In this document: in pieces, positions 56,856 through 64,000 of the stretch | Layout: every line of letters begins with the position of its first letter | How positions within the stretch are numbered: the stretch's first letter is position 1 | NCBI GenBank assembly: GCA_000711775.1 | Contig: ARYC01001496.1 | Location: 32,333-96,332 of the forward strand | Direction: 5' to 3' | From: Oxytricha trifallax | Taxonomy: Eukaryota > Ciliophora > Spirotrichea > Sporadotrichida > Oxytrichidae | Length of the DNA stretch: 64,000 nt | The notes under the pieces: generated by a model | Told to the model about the DNA's origin: nothing | Seen by the model: only the letters and a program-made list of their open reading frames with translations | Database searches by the model: none | Position numbers and translations under genes: made by a program

Positions 56856-59800
56856 ATGGAATAAGATTTGGTTGATGAGCAACTTAGGGAAGCCAGGTAA
56901 CTCTTCAAAGTTTTTGGGACGTCTTAAATAAACATGATGCAATTCAGAGAAGGTATTTTAAATTTTAGAGATTACCTTAAATCAATATGATATAGTATTG
57001 GAGCAATTAGGAGCTACATTTGAGAGTGACGATGAATTTTTGGAATACTTTGAACCCATCGATCTTGATTGCGTAACTTTGCAAATTAAAATGAACTAAT
57101 ATTATTCTTATAGGATGGCTTAGTGAGTTATTAAGACTTCAAAGAGTTTATATAGACGCAAGTTATAGATGCTAATGGTATTAGAATGTCTTAGATAATG
57201 CAGCCAGTAAGTTAGAGTAATTTATAAAGGTTTTATTAGAGCGATGACACGATGACTGTAGAAAAGTTAACTGAGTTCAGACAATTTTTTGAGGAGTATA
57301 AAATCCACTCAAAAGATAATACAAGCTACGTACTTATGCTTAGCGATGCAAGAGATATTTTGTCTCGTTCATAAAACGCACACAAAATCACAGTTGAGGA
57401 ATTCAATGTATTCTTCGCAGACTATATCACGAATAAGAATTATGGACATATGATTAATGAAGCTTAGTTTTCTGATCTTATCTCTAAATATGAAGATGAA
57501 CTCCTATAAATGGCTGGAATCTTTCAGTAATAGAATATGCCAGTATTTGAAATTCATGAGGAAGATCCCTCAGAAGATTCCGTGCATAACTTCACCACAT
57601 AAGGCTCAGATCAGCAGATCTACCCTGTGATTGAGACTTCATCAGATTACAGCAAACTTCAAGTGAACTTGCCCCCGAAGATGTCTCAAACACCAAGGGG
57701 TCCAGTATCTATAAACTTCAACCTGCATACTCCAGATACAAAAGAAAACACGAAAAAGAAGGGCAATATTTCGAAGTAGTCTTCCAACAACTAACAACAA
57801 TAATAGATTGTAGGTGAAAAGATATCTAAGGTTGATTCAGCATCTAAACAAGTCTTTCTTGATTTTATGATGAGAGACCAAAGAGACCCCGAAATTGTGC
57901 TTCAAGAAATTGTAGACGACATGGTTGATAATTAAAAATTCAAGTCCTATCTTTATCATGAGGAATGGATGAAATTCTTCAATGCGATGAAGAAGATTGT
58001 AGATTCAATTTGTAAGAATTGCTCTAAAATGGAGGATGAAAATGACACTTTAAAGCAAAGGATCAATCTTGTGTTTGCAGAGAAGGAAGACGCTTTAATC
58101 AAGTTCAATAACGAAAAGGAGAAATATTAAAAGTTGCAAGTTGACTATGACACTCTGGAGAAAGATGTGGATGAGCTATTTAAGATCGAGAAGAAATTCA
58201 ATGACATGAAAGCTTAACAAAACAAACTAATAGATAGATTAGATAAAAAACATAAGAAACTTTCTCAATTAAAGCCAAGATTGTATGCTCTCGAGTAAGA
58301 AAATGAGACTATTATGGCTGAGAAAGACTAGTTAGAAGAAAAGCTCTATGAAACTGAAGTTGAACTAATGAGCTTGAAAGAGCTATTCAAAGAAGAAACT
58401 TAAAGGAACCCTGAGTTGCATAAAAAACTTACAAATCTCAGGTAAACTATGAGGCAGAGCTTCACAAAGAGAGGCACCATTTCAAATAATTTTGGAGGAC
58501 CTAGAGCCACGGCAGTAGCAGCTATTTCAAGAATAAGCATGATTTACTAGGAAGACAACGATATGAAAGTTGAACTTGAGTAAAAATATCTCAATACAAT
58601 TCAGAATTTAATCACTCAAAAAACAAGCTTAGATACTTCAGACTAAAGAGCTTTGCAAGCTCTGGCTTAGGAATATGTCAAGAATAAGAATCTTATATCT
58701 TAATTGATGAATGATGCTGAAGAAATTTGCCAAGAAAATGAGGTAAGTTTGAACTCATTTAATAAATTTATTTTTAGAGGATATTCCAAATAAACGAAAA
58801 ACTTGTTGCTGAGGTTGAGAAGAGAAAGAAAATCAATATAGTAGATAGAAAGAGAATCGAAAGCTTGATTTTTGAGTTGAAAAAGGCAACTAACGCATAA
58901 CAGCAACTTAATGATGTAAACTTTTGTTTTTAAACCTTATTATATAATAGTCAATATCTGTTTGGGAATACAAATATCAGAATTAAGACCTTATTAAGAA
59001 GCATGACAATGACAATTTCAGGACAAGTTATGTGAATATCCTAGGAAAGAACGATTTTGAGCCCTTTTAAGATAGACTCAGTAGAATCGGGACTGTTGAC
59101 GACAAAACTGGTAATGATCCATTCTAGAGCTTTGACATATTGTAAAGACCCTCAAAGACCAGAGACTCTTAGTTCTAGCACTTTGATCATTTCAAAAACG
59201 ATGATTAGAGTTTGATCTCCTCTATTAATCCACATGATTAACCTTAACAATACCAAGTTTATAGAGCAACTCTAGGCTAGGATTACGACCATTCGAGGTT
59301 CACAACAGTTCAATCACCTTAAAACAAGACAGTTCATGAGACAAATGATCCCATTACTTCACAAGTTAAGCAGAGAGCTCTCACTCACTAGTAAGAGATG
59401 TAGATCTACTAGAAAGAAGACGATTTCTATGATCCACTCTAAGAGCATCAGTAAGAAAGCACACCATAGGCAAAAGAGTCTAGACTTGAAACTAACAAGA
59501 GTGAGTATGAGGATGAGGAGAGAGATGAAGTAATGCCATTGGATGGACTTGCAAAGAATATTATTCAGAGAGAAAATAATTGGAAATTAATTAAATTAAA
59601 GATATTTTATTTAATGGCTAGATAATTTAAATGAATAAAATATTCAATATTTAATTTTTATTTTTAACTCAAAAATATTAAGCTTATCCTCTAATAAAAT
59701 TTAAATATACATAATTCAGAATATTAATTATAATATTTTATTAATTTTTGCATAAATTAAGTTTATATATTTATTTCACTTCTTTATAATCTAATTAAAA

Positions 59801-61130
59801 AATTAAAATAATATGCTTATTAAAAATAAAGTGTATATATTTTTAGGTTATATTTATACCCAAATAATTACAATCTCCTCAATAACAATTAATAGCAAAT
59901 CGTTATAAAAGATGAGCCAGATCTCTTCTCAAGACTGACAATTAAAGGTTCAGCAGATGAAGAAGATTCTGATGAAGAAGAAAGAAAGAGCAAGCCAAAT
60001 CGCTAGAAAACTAATACCAGGTAGTCTCAAGCAATGAATGACTATTAAAAGCAGCAAGACGGCAAAAAACTGAAAGAAATCATGGCTTCAGCTGGTAGAT
60101 TCACAAGATTGACTATGAGTGTGGGGAATAGCAAAGCAAGCATTGTTGGTGGTGGACCGAGAGAGCAGAGTGTAATCTCCACGGTGTCGAAGATTACCAA
60201 TTTTGACTATCTTTCATTGAGAAGTCCAGCTAATAAATTGTATAAGAGAGTAACTTAATTCTTGGAGAGGCAGGGAGAGAACAAGTACTCTACAGTCATC
60301 TTCTCTGATTATGTGTATAAAATTGATTCACATCTTAACAAAACTAAGAGGATACTGCTTGCCACACAACAAAATCTTAAGTGCAGGTAATTTTAATTCA
60401 TTGGTTGTGAATATTTCCTATTAATTTTACCCTCTAAAATGTGTATCAGCTGTCAATAAACTTAAGTTTGATTGTAAAGATCCCAATTAAAGATATCTCT
60501 GGAATAACCTTAATCAAAACCAGCTCAGCTATGCTTGCAATCCATGTCAACAAAAACTACGATTTCTTGATGGAGACAATTAGAAGAACAGAACTCATTG
60601 TATTCCTGATAAACATCACAGATAACAACTAGTGGCCTCGACCAGACCTTATTCAATCTAATGGTTTGAAACTCCTAAGAACCAAGAAACAAGAAATTCT
60701 TGACTTTGACCCTGCTAAAACCGATATCTCAAAGAACAACAAGCAACTCTTCACACACTTAATCTCGACAAACTTCTTGAACGCCTTAGTAGTGGGTTAC
60801 CTTGATAAACGTTCGGATAACTGGTTTAGATCTTGGAGTGAGAAATTCTGCGTGCTCACTAACGTTGGTTTATTGTACTACAACGACCCTTAAAAAAGAC
60901 CAAGAAACTTGTTCCCTACTATAGACGCTCAAATTATAGCCATCAGCGAGGGCATGTATCACAGGAAGTACGTGTTTCAGATGAAATCATTCACTTTTGA
61001 CATTATATTTGCATGCAAGAGCAAGGAGGACTATGAAAAATGGATGAATGCCCTGAATTAACTATAGAAAGATACCGAATCAAAACGTAAGGAGATAATC
61101 AACAAATATAAATAGATTGATTTAATTTGA
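56856..61130 (+). CDS. EF-hand / coiled-coil / myosin-I TH1 / PH domain protein
   Basis: ATG 56856. Near the N-terminus an EF-hand loop DLDCDGLVSYQD is completed by splicing an intron at about 57078-57117. A long coiled coil follows (about 58020-58900), then a Ser/Asp-rich linker. After the IES at 59574-59869 comes an acidic segment, a TH1 domain as in class I myosin tails (YSTVIFSDYVYKIDSHLNKT, KIPIKDISGITLIKTSSA, ETIRRTELIVFLI), and a PH domain (VVGYLDKRSDNWFRSWSEKF, DYEKWMNALNQL). Stop TGA 61128-61130. There is no motor domain. TH1 and PH both bind acidic phospholipids, so a Ca2+-responsive membrane scaffold is likely (inference). About 1,250 residues. Confidence 0.8.
59574..59869 (+). other. 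IES, pointer AAATAATT
   Basis: AAATAATT at 59574-59581 and 59862-59869, same codon phase. The 288 bp between are extremely AT-rich. Excision joins AKNIIQRENN to YNLLNNNQQQIVIKDE and fuses the EF-hand/coil part to the TH1/PH part. Confidence 0.85.
60376..60467 (+). other. candidate IES, pointer CTTAAGT
   Basis: CTTAAGT at 60376-60382 and 60461-60467. The join gives NLKLIVKIPIKDISGI, as expected for TH1, only if one T of the following TTT is an overcall. The GT-AG pair in the interval does not keep the frame either. Confidence 0.45.
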
Positions 61131-62293
61131 TATAATTTATACTTGTGAGAATTTTTCATATACTTTAATGTGAATGAAAAAGCAGAATATTAAGGATAAA
61201 AATCATCAGATACAAGACAAAGGAGATGACATAATGGAGAGACAAGAAATTAAACTAATAAAATCATCTCAACTCAGAAATAAAAACTGACTGAATGATT
61301 GATTAGATGTAAGATGAAGATTTATTTTTGGAATTAGATATAATAATATTGACAACCTTATTGAGAATTTTTATAATCAATAAGTTCAACATACATTAAA
61401 TTAAAGGAATAATGAATGATTAAAATAAAGCTATTTATTATAAACTCAATCAAAATCCCAAAAACTCTTTGGTTTTTTAAAATGAAAAGTATAAAATTAA
61501 CAGGACTTGATTATAATATAGCTAATGTATTTTATCGTTAAATATATGGGTGAAAATAGAGAGAAAAGATAGTTACAGTGAAGTAAGTCATTATGATTAT
61601 ACTTGCCAAAATAAAACAATTTTAATTACCTTCATAAAGTAATAGCTACTTCTTCCCTAATATCCTCAAAGTAAAGTCATAATTTTTCTGAATTAATCTA
61701 ACATAGAAAATTTCTTTAAGAAAATATATTTATTTTTTTAAAATCAGAAATTTATATAAATAGATATTAATACAAAAAGTGGCACTTTACTTTATTCCTA
61801 AAAATCAGTTTTTTCTTTCTTATCAAATAAAAACTAAAATTTAAATGTTTTATTATATAGACTTACAATATAAACAATACCTACAACTTTAACGATAAGA
61901 AACTTTACCCACTTTTAATAAACAGATAGTAAATAGAAAACTGACACAATATGAAATAAATTATATAAAATTCACATAGATTTTTTAAAAATAATTTGTT
62001 AATAAAATTCCTTAATATTTAATGGAGCTTTAACATTCATTATCATTTAAATTTTTCTATAAAAAATAATAATCGAGCAATCATTAAAATCTTAAATTAG
62101 TATATTAGAGTATAAGTAGTATTAAAACATAAATTAAGAGTAAGATTTGAATAAATAGGATACAATTAAATTATAGAGAATTCATTTTATTTAAAAACAG
62201 AATTCTAATTATTGGTAATTAATTAGATATTTAGATATTTTAGCAATATTTTAATAACTTTCACTCTATTAATTATAATAATTTAACTCTTGA
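61131..62293. other. AT-rich intergenic DNA
   Basis: No gene was seen. A 33-codon open frame at about 61173-61290 (MKKQNIKDKNHQIQDKGDD) has coding-like composition but no support; the rest is very AT-rich. Confidence 0.5.
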
Positions 62294-62843
62294 ATGTAAA
62301 ACTACACTAACTCTGGTTATTACATCTAAGACAATCTTAGCGAGGTAGTCTTTGTTTGTTTGTTATTTTTTTAATATTTTTTTTTAGTGCAATTAGATAT
62401 ATGAGATAGTAAAGTCGGAACATCCTCAGTACATAGAGCATCTTTCAGATCTTAAGATCATTAAAATTAAACTCAAAATCAGATTATAGTTTAATTTCAA
62501 ACATATAGACGTAAGCAATAATTATGATGATCTAAGAAAAGAGAGGATATATTATTCCCACTTTATGTTCGAATGCTTCTTAAATGATGGCAAGCTTGAC
62601 GAGTTCAAGGAAGAATTCAGATCCAGAGATCAAGTCCCAAGATTCACAGTGGTCCAGATTGAAGAAAGATATGCAGCTCTAACCACTGAATTCTCTGAGT
62701 TGAATGTTCAAGAACAATAGTTGATAGCTTCAGGAAATCTTTTACATGCTCTAGCAGTCTCCAGCCAGTCTAAAAGCCTTATGGCCCAGTAGAATAAGCT
62801 TTAGTTCATCAGAGGTTAACTTCATCCACACCAACAGTAGTGA
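62294..62843 (+). CDS. small helical protein, unknown
   Basis: ATG 62294, MQNYTNSGYYIQDNLSE, then a GT-AG intron (about 62345-62387) in phase, CNQIYEIVKSEHPQYIEHL, a basic stretch (KIIKIKLKIRLQFNFK) and a helical C-terminal half: SHFMFECFLNDGKLDEFKEE, PRFTVVQIEERYAALTTEFS, ending RGQLHPHQQ at TGA 62841-62843. About 165 residues. No family was recognised. Confidence 0.62.
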
Positions 62844-64000
62844 TTCATTAATGGGGGGGAATTAGATTTTTTTCCGATGGTTTTATCTAATTATTAATTA
62901 ACTCTTTAAATTTTTTAATACTTTAAATTCTCTTGCTCTTGCTGCTACCTTCTTAACTTTTTCTTTCTTTTACATTATTTAACATAATTGAGGATTATTG
63001 GTTTCTCATTGTATTTCTTTTAGATAGGGATTTAATATTCACATTTTTTTCAAAATAAATCTATTGTTTAAGTTTTCGAATCTTTGTCTTCATAGTTTAA
63101 GTTGAATTTAATGGAATAGCATCCCTACAGAATTTTTAACGAACTCTTTTATATAAAATCTCATTTGAAAGTTATTAAGAACTATAGGATTATGAATTGC
63201 TTGTTAAAGAGCATCATTAGTATAAATGCATAAATATATTGTAATGGAGTCCCAGAGATAAATTTTATATGATTATTCAAGTTTCGATAAGTTTTATGAA
63301 AGAAATTATTTTGATCAACTTATGAAACATCTATCTAATTTTGCAAATTGTAAAATGGAATATCATAGGTACTCCTCGTTAGTTTATCGTAAATGTAAAA
63401 GAGCATTTTCTAATACTTATCCTCTGCCTAGTCGTTTATATTTAACATTATGAATTATTAAGAGTAAGTTAATTTAATTTTTATTGTTTAATTTTATATT
63501 ATGAATTGTATTAATGTGTCATACCATGGGTTAGATTAACTAATTTTCTTAATAAATTACTAGATTTATAAATTCGCACATTTAATATCATTAAAATAGT
63601 TTGTCTATAATTTATCTAAGTTGATACACTAAATTATTAATATTGCTGCATGAAAATTTATTTAGAATTTTTGGAGTAAATCCTATCTGGTTGAATTCAT
63701 TTTTTGATTAAAATATATATGTTATTCTTAGTTTCATTCAAAATTCACTTAAAATTTAAAGTAAAAAATATAGTAATATCTCCAAATGTCGAATATTACA
63801 TTTAAAATGGTTAAACTCAAATCAGAGACAAATTAATTAATTGATTGGATTAATAAGATTAAATTTTAAAGTTAAATTAAACTATTGCGTTTTAGGTGCA
63901 TAAGATTCTAAAATCCTTTAATTACCCCAAAAATTTACAAAAAATAGAATTGATTTATTAAAACTTTGGATTAATAGAATACTCAATCAAATTATTAAAG
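62844..64000. other. AT-rich DNA to the right edge
   Basis: No coding or structured element was found in this 1.16 kb apart from a G7 run near 62853-62859. Confidence 0.55.

Noticed and set aside
1..64000. CRISPR arrays, tRNA or rRNA genes, transposase genes
   Set aside because: No regular spaced repeats, cloverleaf-like GC-rich stretches, rRNA-like blocks or DDE/RT motifs were seen by eye.

Overview
This window reads as germline (micronuclear) DNA of a hypotrich ciliate, an Oxytricha/Stylonychia/Tetmemena-like organism. TAA and TAG occur throughout conserved domains as glutamine and only TGA ends genes. DNA between genes is very AT-rich and introns are short GT-AG introns. A 16-nt tract of the hypotrich telomere unit (A4C4 twice) lies at 44648-44663. 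Most tellingly, genes are cut into pieces that rejoin exactly, in frame, at short direct repeats (pointers). I see about 35 such junctions. Most are simple internally eliminated sequences (IESs, 11-484 bp). At least three conserved genes are truly scrambled, with pieces inverted or out of order and matching pointers of 8-20 bp. For each IES entry, coordinates include both pointer copies.

Layout. 1-1066 (+): C-terminal part of a USP9X-like deubiquitinase entering from the left. 1078-3364 (+): RanBP2-type zinc-finger protein. 3668-4611 (-): membrane protein. 5040-7754 (-): N-terminal part of a USP9X-like deubiquitinase, possibly the other half of the first gene. 7920-8588 (-): mitochondrial inner membrane protease. 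9533-11251 (+): V-ATPase subunit H. 11478-16604 (+): long Q/N-rich protein. 16940-18910 (+): SLC37/MFS-type transporter. 19064-19335 (-): small protein. 20058-22322 (-): coiled-coil protein. 22649-23853 (-): RNF5/RNF185-like RING E3. 24234-26061 (+): Q/N/S-rich protein.

The scrambled zone runs from 26 to 56 kb. An LRR protein gene has its first block at 26220-27294 (-) and its second at about 35610-37912 (-), joined by a 20-bp pointer. Between them lie a membrane-protein gene (27492-28992), an acidic aftiphilin-like gene (29140-34839) and a small gene with an inverted last exon (about 34971-35556). A DOT1-like methyltransferase gene has its C-terminal block at 37965-38451 (+) and its N-terminal block at 53782-55779 (-). 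Between these lie a coiled-coil gene (38647-41138), an AP-4 epsilon gene whose two halves are inverted and tail to tail (41252-43122 + and 43202-44627 -), a kelch gene (45082-46914), a long Q/N-rich gene (47122-49961), and two small genes (52060-52600 - and 52872-53647 +).

Right end: 55897-56715 (+) hydrophilic protein; 56856-61130 (+) EF-hand/coiled-coil/TH1/PH protein; 62294-62843 (+) small helical protein; then AT-rich DNA to the edge. Several reading frames break at runs of six or more A or T, most likely assembly errors, and three in-frame TGAs interrupt otherwise continuous coding. No tRNA, rRNA, CRISPR array or transposase was recognised.
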